This document shows, piece after piece, positions 38,236-46,876 of a stretch of DNA of 64,000 bases. Below the pieces are notes generated by a model. It saw nothing but the letters and a program-made list of their open reading frames with translations. It ran no database searches and had not been told where the DNA came from. The translations under genes and the position numbers were made by a program. The number at the start of each line of letters is the position of its first letter. Positions within the stretch are counted from its first letter, which is position 1. This stretch comes from Klebsiella pneumoniae (GTDB taxonomy: Bacteria; Pseudomonadota; Gammaproteobacteria; Steroidobacterales; Steroidobacteraceae): contig CAMCBU010000007.1 of NCBI GenBank assembly GCA_945873095.1, forward strand, positions 1 through 64,000, given 5' to 3'.

Positions 38236-39345
38236 CTATTGGATCAACACGACAGGGCTCGAGGCGTGCCACGAGAGATGCACCGTCTCCTCCCACACGA
38301 TACGCTCATCGTGACGTTCGACGTTCGGAATGGTCACTCGAACCAACCGTCCCGACGATAACCGCACCAGATAGATCGACATGTCACCCATGTAGGCGAT
38401 TTCTTTGACCACGCCCGTGACGTGATTCTCACTCGTGACGGGTGTCGAGCGCGACATCTCGATTTTCTCGGGGCGGATGGCGACCGTCACGGACGCCTCG
38501 GGTGGCGCACTGATGCCGTGACTCACGAACACGGTCGTCTCGAGCTCCGGGCAGCCGATACGCACATGGGCCGGCTCGTCTTCGATCAACTTGCCCTCGA
38601 ACATGTTGACCGAACCGATGAAGTCCGCCACGAAACGCGAATTCGGAAACTCGTAAATATCGGTGGGGGTACCAACCTGCACGATTTGCCCCTTGTTCAT
38701 GACGCCGATGCGCGAAGCGAGCGTCATTGCCTCCTCCTGGTCGTGCGTCACGACGACGAACGTCACGCCAAGCTGTTCCTGCAAATTGATGAGCTCGAAC
38801 TGCGTGTGTTCGCGCAATTTCTTGTCGAGCGCGCCCAAGGGCTCATCGAGCAGCAGCAACTTCGGCTTTTTGACCAAAGCGCGCGCCAACGCCACACGTT
38901 GGCGCTGACCACCGGACAACTGATGCGGCTTGCGCTGCGCGAAATCACCGAGCTTCACGATACCGAGCATGTCATCGACACGACGGCGAATGTCGTGCTT
39001 GTCGATACCCTCCTGCTCGAGGCCGAAGGCGACGTTCTGCATCACCGTCATATGCGGAAAGAGCGCATACGACTGGAACATCATGTTCACCGGTCGCTCA
39101 TAAGGCGGAATACCCGCCATGTCTTGACCGTCGATGAGGATGCGGCCCGAGCTCGGCGTTTCGAAACCCGCCAACATGCGCAGCAAGGTCGTCTTGCCGC
39201 AGCCAGACCCGCCGAGGAGACAAAAGATTTCGCCCTTGTAGATACTCAAGGACACGTTGTCGACGGCGACGAAATCGCCGAAACGTTTCGAGACACCTTC
39301 GATCCGAAGGTACTCGTTATGGCGGTCGACGACTCTTTCGGCCAA
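38236..39345 (-). CDS. potG: Polyamine ABC transporter ATP-binding protein (PotG/PotA-like)
   Basis: LLGGSGCGKTTLLRMLAGFE, LSGGQRQRVALARALVKKPKLLLLDEPLGALD, C-terminal TOBE; TTG start. Confidence 0.94.
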   Translation of the reverse strand: MAERVVDRHNEYLRIEGVSKRFGDFVAVDNVSLSIYKGEIFCLLGGSGCGKTTLLRMLAGFETPSSGRILIDGQDMAGIPPYERPVNMMFQSYALFPHMTVMQNVAFGLEQEGIDKHDIRRRVDDMLGIVKLGDFAQRKPHQLSGGQRQRVALARALVKKPKLLLLDEPLGALDKKLREHTQFELINLQEQLGVTFVVVTHDQEEAMTLASRIGVMNKGQIVQVGTPTDIYEFPNSRFVADFIGSVNMFEGKLIEDEPAHVRIGCPELETTVFVSHGISAPPEASVTVAIRPEKIEMSRSTPVTSENHVTGVVKEIAYMGDMSIYLVRLSSGRLVRVTIPNVERHDERIVWEETVHLSWHASSPVVLIQ

Positions 39346-39360
39346 GAGACACCCTCCGAA

Positions 39361-39402
39361 GAAAAAAGACCTGCGGCAACCCGTCGGGCCGCCGCAGGTC
39401 TC
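39361..39402 (-). terminator. Intrinsic terminator/attenuator between potF and potGHI
   Basis: Perfect 11-bp stem AGACCTGCGGC/GCCGCAGGTCT, then T-run on the minus strand. Confidence 0.8.
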
Positions 39403-39418
39403 TGCGATGGCTCCGTCG

Positions 39419-40525
39419 CTACTGGCCCGCTTTGAAGCGCGTCCAGCTCGCGGTCAGCAGCTGCGTGAACGCGTCACTCTCGGCGAGATCGACCTGCAAG
39501 CGCGTCTTGACCTCGTCGCTCGGGTAGATCGCCGGATTCTCGAGGATATCCTTCCTGACGAATTCTTTGGCCGGATTATTGAGGCTCGCGAAACTCACGT
39601 AGTTGGTGTTCTTCGCGGCCACTTCCGGACGCATCAAATAGTTGATGAAGGCGTGAGCGTTCTCGACGTTCTTGGCATCCTTGGGGATGGCCAGCATGTC
39701 GAAGAACATGATCGCGCCCTCGCGCGGCAGCTTGTAGTCGATCTTGATGCCGTTCTTGGCGTCACGGGCCGTACCAGCCGCCTGATACACGTCGCCCGAC
39801 CAACCGAGCGTCAGGCAAATCTCACCGTTCGCCAGATCGTCGATGTACTTGGAGGAGTGCACGTATTTCACGTAAGGGCGAATGGCAAGCAGCGTTTTCT
39901 CCGCTGCCGCGAGATCTTCCGGATTCTCGCTGTTCGGATCTTTGCCGAGATAAACGAGGACGGTGCCGAGCACTTCGGAGGGCGCATCGAGGATCGACAC
40001 GCCACAATCGGCAAACTTCGAGATGACCTTCGGGTCGTAGAACATCGCAAAGCTGTCGATCGGCGCGTCTTTCATGCGCTCGTTGATCTTGTCGATGTTG
40101 TAGCCGACACCCGAGGTGCCCCAGAGATGATTGACCGAATGCTCGTTGTTCGGGTCGTGGCGGGCGACCTTGGCCATGAGTTCGGGGTCCATGTTCTGCA
40201 AGTTGGGCAGTTTGCTCTTGTCGAGCTTCTGGAACACGCCCGCCTTGATCTGCCGCTCGAGGAACGACGCTGACGGCACCACGATGTCGTAGCCCGTGCT
40301 ACCCGCCAGCAACTTGGTCTCGAGCACTTCGTTCGAGTCGAACACGTCGTAGGTGACGTCGATGCCCGTTTCTTTCTCGAAGTCGGTGATCACCGTCTCG
40401 TCGATGTAGTCCGACCAGTTGTAGACGTTGAGCACCTTCTGCTGTTCTGCCGGCTTGTCACCACAAGCCACCAACATAGCCGAGATGGTCACGGCAACGA
40501 GTGCCGCACGGGCCGAAGTATTCAT
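39419..40525 (-). CDS. potF: Polyamine ABC transporter substrate-binding lipoprotein (PotF-like)
   Basis: Lipobox-like MLVACGD; VLNVYNWSDYIDETVITDFEKETGIDVTYDVFDSNEVLETKLL; SD GGAG. Confidence 0.94.
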   Translation of the reverse strand: MNTSARAALVAVTISAMLVACGDKPAEQQKVLNVYNWSDYIDETVITDFEKETGIDVTYDVFDSNEVLETKLLAGSTGYDIVVPSASFLERQIKAGVFQKLDKSKLPNLQNMDPELMAKVARHDPNNEHSVNHLWGTSGVGYNIDKINERMKDAPIDSFAMFYDPKVISKFADCGVSILDAPSEVLGTVLVYLGKDPNSENPEDLAAAEKTLLAIRPYVKYVHSSKYIDDLANGEICLTLGWSGDVYQAAGTARDAKNGIKIDYKLPREGAIMFFDMLAIPKDAKNVENAHAFINYLMRPEVAAKNTNYVSFASLNNPAKEFVRKDILENPAIYPSDEVKTRLQVDLAESDAFTQLLTASWTRFKAGQ

Positions 40526-40625
40526 TTCGTGGAGGTCTCCCTGAGAGTCGACGTGGCGCGCACCATTGCGCTGCCGCTTTTATAGCGCAGCCACCCCCCC
40601 CTGAAAAGCCCGAGCGAGTGAAATC

Positions 40626-42029
40626 TCAGAGCGCCCCTTCAGCGCGCAGTGCATGGTGCAACTCGTCGAGGGTTTGCACCGCTTTGGACACGAGCTCGTC
40701 GATCTGCCGTGGCTCGATCACGAGCGGCGGCGCAACGATCAGTGTGTCCCATACGGCGCGCATCACGAGGCCATTTTTGACCGACAGGTCGCGCGCGCGC
40801 GTGCCGACCGTACCGCGCTCCGGAAAGAAACGCCGCGACGGCTTGGCCGGAACGAGCTCGAGTGCCCCGAGCAGCCCGAGCGATCGCGCCTCCCCGACGA
40901 GCGGGTGCTCGGCGAGCTGACGCCAACGCGAGGCGAAGTACGGCGCGAGTTCGTCTCTGACACGCTCGACAATCCTTTGCTCGCGCAGAATCTTGAGGTT
41001 CGCGAGCGCCAATGCCGCAGCTGCAGGATGACCCGAGTAGGTGTAGCCGTGGGCGAACTCACCGCCCTCGCGTATCAGCACTTGCGCGACGCGCTCACCC
41101 ACCATCAAGGCACCGAGCGGCAGATAGCCCGAGGTGATCGCTTTGGCGAGCGTCATGAAATCTGGCCGGGTGCCGTAGTGTTCGCAGCCGAACCACTGGC
41201 CGGTACGTCCGAAGCCGCAAATCACCTCATCGGAAGCGAACAAAATGCCGTAGCGATCGACGATGCGCTGAATCTCGGGCCAGTAAGACTCGGGCGGGAT
41301 GATCACACCACCGGCTCCCTGTATCGGCTCGCCGATGAACGCAGCGACGCGCTCGGGTCCGAGCTCGAGAATCTTGCTCTCGAGCTCACGCGCGGCCTGC
41401 AGCCCGAATTCTTCCGGGGTGAGATCAGCGCCGCACTCGAACCAGTACGGCTGACCGATATGCACGATGTCGGGAATCGGCAGTCCGCCCTGCGCATGCA
41501 TCGCCTTCATGCCGCCCAAAGAAGCCCCTGCCACGGTGCTGCCGTGGTAGCCGTTCCAACGGCTGATGATGACGCGCTTCTCGGGCTTACCTTGCAAGGC
41601 CCAGTAACGCCGCGCGAGTCGTACGAAGGTGTCGTTGGCCTCGCTGCCGGAACCGGTAAAGAACACGTGCTGAAACTGCGGCGGCGTCAATTCCGCCAAC
41701 AGCGCTGCGAGCTCGATCGCCGGCGGATTCGCACATTGAAAAAAGCTGTTGTAGTAGGGCAGCTGCTGCAATTGTCGGTACGCAGCCTCAGCGAGCTCCT
41801 GCCGTCCATAGCCGAGCGCAACGCACCACAAACCCGACATGCCATCGAGTATCCGATGCCCCTCCGAATCATGCAGGTAGACGCCCTCGGCGTGCGTGAT
41901 GATGCGCGCGCCCTTGGCAGAGAGTGCCCGGTGATCGGTAAAGGGATGCAGGTAGTGCGCCGCATCGAGCCGCTGCCACTCAGCCGTGCTGCGCGCGCCT
42001 GCGATATCGTCTGGTTGCTCGAGAGTCAT
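40626..42029 (-). CDS. Class III aminotransferase, putrescine/polyamine--pyruvate aminotransferase-like
   Basis: HYLHPFTDHRALSAKGARIITHAEGVYLHDSEGHRILDGMSGLWCV; FASDEVICGFGRTGQWFG. Confidence 0.9.
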   Translation of the reverse strand: MTLEQPDDIAGARSTAEWQRLDAAHYLHPFTDHRALSAKGARIITHAEGVYLHDSEGHRILDGMSGLWCVALGYGRQELAEAAYRQLQQLPYYNSFFQCANPPAIELAALLAELTPPQFQHVFFTGSGSEANDTFVRLARRYWALQGKPEKRVIISRWNGYHGSTVAGASLGGMKAMHAQGGLPIPDIVHIGQPYWFECGADLTPEEFGLQAARELESKILELGPERVAAFIGEPIQGAGGVIIPPESYWPEIQRIVDRYGILFASDEVICGFGRTGQWFGCEHYGTRPDFMTLAKAITSGYLPLGALMVGERVAQVLIREGGEFAHGYTYSGHPAAAALALANLKILREQRIVERVRDELAPYFASRWRQLAEHPLVGEARSLGLLGALELVPAKPSRRFFPERGTVGTRARDLSVKNGLVMRAVWDTLIVAPPLVIEPRQIDELVSKAVQTLDELHHALRAEGAL

Positions 42030-42036
42030 CGCCGAC

Positions 42037-43377
42037 TCAAACGTTCAACAACAGGTGTTCGCGCTCCCACGAGCTGATCACCTGCAAAAATACTTCGTAT
42101 TCCGCTTCTTTGACGAGCGCGAAAGCCGACACGAACGAGTCGCCCAAAATGTCGATCAACGGATCACACTCGCGCAGCAAGCGGATCGCCTCGTCGAGGT
42201 TGCGCGGCAAAGAAAACGGCAACTCGTGCGCGCTGCCTGAGATCGGATCGGTTGGCGACAACCCTTGTACCATCCCGAGATAGCCGCAAGCGAGTGAGGC
42301 CGCGGTGGCGAGATACGGATTGGCATCCGCGCCCGAAATCCGATTCTCGACGCGACGTGATTGCGGCTCCGACATCGGCACGCGCAGCCCCGCCGTACGG
42401 TTGTCGTACCCCCACTGCACGTTGATCGGCGCCACCTGAAAACGCGTGATGCGTCGATAGGAATTCACATTGGGCGCCAACAAGGCCATGGCCGCCGGCA
42501 AATAGCGCTGCAAACCCGCCAAGTGAGCAAAGAACAGCGGCGTCGGCGTACCGTCGTCGGCGGAGAAAACATTCTTGCCGGTTTTGGTATCCACCACGCT
42601 TTGGTGCAGATGCATCGCACTGCCCGGCTCCTTCGCGTGCGGTTTGGCCATGAACGTCGCGTACATCTTGTGACGCAAGGCCGCTTCGCGCGCCGTGCGC
42701 TTGAACATGAACGCCTGATCGGCCAAATCGAGCGCATTGCCATGCAGCAGGTTGATCTCCATTTGCGCTGGACCATCCTCGTGGATCAGCGTGTCGATCG
42801 CGATATCCTGCGCCTCGCAGAATTGATACAGATCATCAAACAGAGGATCGAATTCATTGACGGCAGCAATGCTGTACGACTGACGACCTGGCTCCGAGCG
42901 ACCCGAGCGCCCCATCGGTGGTTTGAGCGGATAGTCGGCATCGACGTTCGGCTCGACCAGATAGAACTCGAGCTCTGGCGCCACCACCGGCTCCCAGCCA
43001 CGCTGTGCATAGAGGTCGAGCACATGCTTGAGTACCTCGCGAGGCGCCATCTTCACTCGACGTCCATCCGCGTAGAAGCAATCGTGAATCACCTGCGCCG
43101 TCGGCTCTGCGGCCCAAGGGACCCGCCGCACGGTGCGTGGGTCCGGCTTCAAGATGATGTCGATCTCGGCGGGGCTCATCGCCTGCGCCGTGTCCTCGGG
43201 GTAATCGCCGGTGACGGTCTGCAAAAAGATGCTCTCCGGCAAGCGCATGCCGCGATCGCCCTGAAACTTCTCTGCAGGCATCAATTTGCCGCGTGCGATA
43301 CCGGCCATGTCGGGAACGATCGCCTCGACTTCCTGAATGTTGAAATCTTTGAAGTACTGTGAAATCGGATCAGTCAT
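42037..43377 (-). CDS. Glutamine synthetase family protein (gamma-glutamylputrescine synthetase-like)
   Basis: YFKDFNIQEVEAIVPDMAGIARGKLMPAEKF, MHLHQSVVDTKTGKNVFS, NSYRRITRFQVAPINVQWGYDNRTAGLRVP. Confidence 0.92.
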   Translation of the reverse strand: MTDPISQYFKDFNIQEVEAIVPDMAGIARGKLMPAEKFQGDRGMRLPESIFLQTVTGDYPEDTAQAMSPAEIDIILKPDPRTVRRVPWAAEPTAQVIHDCFYADGRRVKMAPREVLKHVLDLYAQRGWEPVVAPELEFYLVEPNVDADYPLKPPMGRSGRSEPGRQSYSIAAVNEFDPLFDDLYQFCEAQDIAIDTLIHEDGPAQMEINLLHGNALDLADQAFMFKRTAREAALRHKMYATFMAKPHAKEPGSAMHLHQSVVDTKTGKNVFSADDGTPTPLFFAHLAGLQRYLPAAMALLAPNVNSYRRITRFQVAPINVQWGYDNRTAGLRVPMSEPQSRRVENRISGADANPYLATAASLACGYLGMVQGLSPTDPISGSAHELPFSLPRNLDEAIRLLRECDPLIDILGDSFVSAFALVKEAEYEVFLQVISSWEREHLLLNV

Positions 43378-43381
43378 GACA

Positions 43382-44152
43382 TCAACCTCTCGTGGCGCGA
43401 CGACGGTCAGCGCGCTGCTGCGCTGCCGTGCCGAATGCCTCGAACATGGCAACGGAAAATGGGTTGGCCATCACGCGCCACTCGGGGTGCCACTGCACAC
43501 CCACGGCGAACGCCGGCGACTCGGCCACACGAAACCCCTCGATCAGCCCATCGGGCGCTGTGGCCTCACTGCGCAAACCGGCTGCAAGTCGTTTGACTCC
43601 CTGCCAGTGCAAAGAGTTCACGCGGATCGACTCCGCGCCGGCGGCCCAGCGGCGGAACCAACCACCCTCGAGGAGCTGCACCTCGTGCGCGGGGCCGTAC
43701 TGAACCTCGAGCGGAGCCTGCTTATCTTCGCGATGGTCGTGATGCCCCGGCGCCTCGTGCACCCGCTGCCAAAGACTGCCCCCGAGAGCGACATTCATTT
43801 CCTGAAAGCCGCGACAAATCGCGAGCACCGGCACACCCCGTTCGATCGCCCGGCGTATCAACGGCAAGGTGGTGGCATCGCGCTGCGGGTCGTGCAACGT
43901 GCCCGGTTCGCTAGGCCCCTCCTCGTAGTGATGGGGCTCGACGTTGGAGGGGCTGCCGGGCAGCAACAAGCCATCGACCGAGTCGAGCAGATCGTCGACC
44001 ACGAGCGGCTCGGGCAGCACAGGGATCAACATCGGCAGCGCGCGAGCCGCTCTCGCGACGGCATGCGCGTACTTCTCGCCGACCATGTGGAACGGGTGCG
44101 GGCCGACCATGCGGCGATCGGCGGGGATACCAATGACGGGAAGGGATGTCAT
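43382..44152 (-). CDS. puuD: Gamma-glutamyl-gamma-aminobutyrate hydrolase-like (class I GATase)
   Basis: DGLLLPGSPSNVEPHHY, VPVLAICRGFQEMNVALGGSLWQRVHE, AVGVQWHPEW. Confidence 0.9.
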   Translation of the reverse strand: MTSLPVIGIPADRRMVGPHPFHMVGEKYAHAVARAARALPMLIPVLPEPLVVDDLLDSVDGLLLPGSPSNVEPHHYEEGPSEPGTLHDPQRDATTLPLIRRAIERGVPVLAICRGFQEMNVALGGSLWQRVHEAPGHHDHREDKQAPLEVQYGPAHEVQLLEGGWFRRWAAGAESIRVNSLHWQGVKRLAAGLRSEATAPDGLIEGFRVAESPAFAVGVQWHPEWRVMANPFSVAMFEAFGTAAQQRADRRRATRG

Positions 44153-44216
44153 GCGCAGTCGGGAATCGACTCGTGATGGGCCGACACCCGACCCCATTTA
44201 ACCATAAAATCGGCTC

Positions 44217-45605
44217 ATGACTGCCGATACCCCCGCGAGCGAACTGCAGGCCTTCCTGGCCGCGCACCCGGAGGTGACCCATGTGGATGCCTACCTGAAC
44301 GACCTCAACACCGTCGAGCGTGGTAAACGGGTCGATCGGGCCGCGCTCGAATCGCTGTATCGCGATGGAATGTTGTTGCCCGGGTCGATGTACGCTTTGG
44401 ATGTGCTCGGCGGCACCGTGCAGGCGACCGGCCTCGGCTTCGACGAAGGCGACGCCGACCGACCCTGCCGCCCCCTGCCCGGCAGCCTCGTGACGGTTCC
44501 TTGGCAGGCTCCGGGCCTCGCGCAGATGCAGCTGTCGATGTACGAACCCGACGGCCGGCCCTTTCATGCCGACCCGCGGCATGTGCTCGTCAAGGTACTC
44601 GATCGACTGCATCGCTTGAATCTGACGCCGGTTGTCGCGATCGAATACGAGTTCTATTTCATCGATCGGTCCCGCACGGAGCAAGGGCAGCCGCAGCCAC
44701 CACCACTGCCCATCACGCAGCGTCGGGAATTTCAAACTCAGATTAACTCAATGACATATCTGAATGAATATTCAGATATTTTATCAAAAATTTATCGGGC
44801 GTGTGAGCAGCAAGGCGTGCCCGCGACCGGCGCCTTGGCCGAGTATGGCCCGGGCCAGTTCGAGGTGAATCTACTGCACCGGGCGGACGCGCTGCAGGCT
44901 TGCGACGAGGCGCTGCGCTTCAAGCGCATCGTGCGCAGTGTCGCCCGCGACCACGGCTGGGATGCGACCTTTCTACCCAAGCCGTACCGGGATATGGCCG
45001 GTTCCGGCATGCACGTGCACGTCAGCTTGCTCGATGCCGGCGGACGGAACCTTTTCGAGTGCCCGGATCCGGCGCGCAGCGAGGGGCGACCGCTCAGCAC
45101 CGAGTTGCGGAATGCGCTCGCCGGGATGCTCGGCACCCTGAGCGATGGCATGGCGCTGTGCGCGCCGGGTCCGAACAGCTATCGACGCTTCCGGGCGGAG
45201 GCGTACGTACCGCTGACGCCAGGCTGGTCCGTCAACAACCGAGGCTCGGCGTTGCGTATCCCGGTCAGCGATGATCGTAATCGACGCATCGAACACCGCC
45301 TCGCCGGCGCCGATGCCAACCCCTATCTCGTGGTCGCCTGGATTCTGGCCGGTATCCATCACGGTCTGGCCGGGAGCCTCGAGCCCCCACCAGCCGTCGA
45401 GGGTAACGCCTATCGCACCTCGGGAGAAAAGCTGCCGATTCATTGGGCAACCGCCATCGAGCGATTCGAGCGCAGCGACTTTGCAGCCCACTATCTCGGC
45501 AGACCCTTTCGGGATTTGTATTCGACGGTCAAACGCACCGAGCTCGAGGATTTCGAATCGCACGTCACGCCGCTGGAGATCGCCTGGTTCATGGGCGCCC
45601 TTTGA
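44217..45605 (+). CDS. Second glutamine synthetase family protein (gamma-glutamylpolyamine synthetase-like)
   Basis: YGPGQFEVNLLHRADAL, GSGMHVHVSLLDAGGRNLF, SVNNRGSALRIP; contains AT-rich patch 44732-44797. Confidence 0.92.
   Translation: MTADTPASELQAFLAAHPEVTHVDAYLNDLNTVERGKRVDRAALESLYRDGMLLPGSMYALDVLGGTVQATGLGFDEGDADRPCRPLPGSLVTVPWQAPGLAQMQLSMYEPDGRPFHADPRHVLVKVLDRLHRLNLTPVVAIEYEFYFIDRSRTEQGQPQPPPLPITQRREFQTQINSMTYLNEYSDILSKIYRACEQQGVPATGALAEYGPGQFEVNLLHRADALQACDEALRFKRIVRSVARDHGWDATFLPKPYRDMAGSGMHVHVSLLDAGGRNLFECPDPARSEGRPLSTELRNALAGMLGTLSDGMALCAPGPNSYRRFRAEAYVPLTPGWSVNNRGSALRIPVSDDRNRRIEHRLAGADANPYLVVAWILAGIHHGLAGSLEPPPAVEGNAYRTSGEKLPIHWATAIERFERSDFAAHYLGRPFRDLYSTVKRTELEDFESHVTPLEIAWFMGAL
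44756..44779. repeat. Perfect 10-bp inverted repeat ATATCTGAAT-GAAT-ATTCAGATAT inside the glutamine-synthetase-like CDS
   Basis: Read directly from the sequence. Confidence 0.9.
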
Positions 45606-46876
45606 TGTCGCCCGCGAGCTGGTATCACGCCGCAACGCCCGCGGGTCCAGCCCATCCCACGCTCGAAGGTGCGATAGAAACGGATATTTGCGTCGTCGGC
45701 GGCGGCATCGCCGGTTGCTCCACCGCCTTGCATCTCGCCGAGCGGGGTTACCGGGTTGTCTTGCTCGAGGCCGATCGGATCGGCTCGGGTGCCTCCGGAC
45801 GCAGCGGCGCACAGGCCATCACGGGCGTCGCCTGTGGCCAGGACAAGCTCGAGAGCTTGCTCGGTTTCGATGCGGCCAAACGCATCTGGGACTGCAGCGT
45901 CGAGGCATTGTCGTTGCAGCGTGAACTCATCGCGCGGTATGCCATCGATTGCGATTACACCGCCGGCCAGATGCAAGTGGCCATCAAGCCGCGCCAAGAG
46001 GCAGCGCTCAAAAACGAAGTGGCACGCTTGCAGCAGGTTTACGGCTATCACTCGATGCGCTTGCTGGATCGCGCCGAACTGCGCGAGTGCATCGCCAGCT
46101 CTCGCTACCTCGCAGCGACCTACGATGCGAATGCTGGGCATCTGCAGCCGCTGCAATACACCCGCGGCCTCGCTGCCGCGGCTGCGCGCGGCGGCGCGCG
46201 TATCTTCGAGCACACGCGGGCGCTCGCGCATCGGCGACGTGACGGACGGCTCGTCATCCGAACGCCAACCGGTGAAGTCGTGGCCAAGCATCTCGCGCTC
46301 TGCGGCAACGCGGCGCTCGGCGGTTACTCGCGGGCACTCGCCCGCAAGATCATGGGCGTTGCAACCTACATCATCGCCACCGAATCTTTGGGCGAGGCGC
46401 GCGCAAGCGAACTCATCAGCAACAATGCGGCCGTCACCGACTGCAATTTCGTGCTCGATTATTTTCGCCGCTCTGCCGATCATCGGTTGCTCTTCGGCGG
46501 CCGGGTGAGCTACTCCGGCCTCGACCCACTCGGTACGACCCGCGCCACGCGTGCCCGCATGCTGCAGGTGTTCCCACAGCTCGCCGATGCCCGCATCGAG
46601 CACGCCTGGGGTGGCTACGTCGACATCACCGTGAACCGTGCGCCGCACTTCGGCCGGCTCGAACCCGATGTTTTCTTCGTACAGGGATTTTCAGGGCACG
46701 GCATCGCGCTCACCGGCATCGCCGGCAAACTCCTCGCCGACGCCATCGGTGGCACCAGCGAGCAGTTCGATGTGTTCAGCCGCATCCCGCATCACGACTT
46801 CCCGGGGGGCGACGCACTCCGTCGTCCGCTGCTGGTGCTCGCGATGCTTTGGTATCGCCTACGGGACTGGCTCTGA
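45605..46876 (+). CDS. FAD-dependent oxidoreductase (gamma-glutamylputrescine oxidase PuuB-like)
   Basis: DAO fold ICVVGGGIAGCSTALHLAERGYRVVLLEADRIGSGASGRSGAQ; FVQGFSGHGIALTGIAGKLLADAI; 1-nt TGATG overlap with upstream gene. Confidence 0.92.
   Translation: MSPASWYHAATPAGPAHPTLEGAIETDICVVGGGIAGCSTALHLAERGYRVVLLEADRIGSGASGRSGAQAITGVACGQDKLESLLGFDAAKRIWDCSVEALSLQRELIARYAIDCDYTAGQMQVAIKPRQEAALKNEVARLQQVYGYHSMRLLDRAELRECIASSRYLAATYDANAGHLQPLQYTRGLAAAAARGGARIFEHTRALAHRRRDGRLVIRTPTGEVVAKHLALCGNAALGGYSRALARKIMGVATYIIATESLGEARASELISNNAAVTDCNFVLDYFRRSADHRLLFGGRVSYSGLDPLGTTRATRARMLQVFPQLADARIEHAWGGYVDITVNRAPHFGRLEPDVFFVQGFSGHGIALTGIAGKLLADAIGGTSEQFDVFSRIPHHDFPGGDALRRPLLVLAMLWYRLRDWL

Noticed and set aside
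40576-40600. Weak hairpin TGCGCT...AGCGCA upstream of potF
   Set aside because: Only 6 bp, no U-tract, no clear role.
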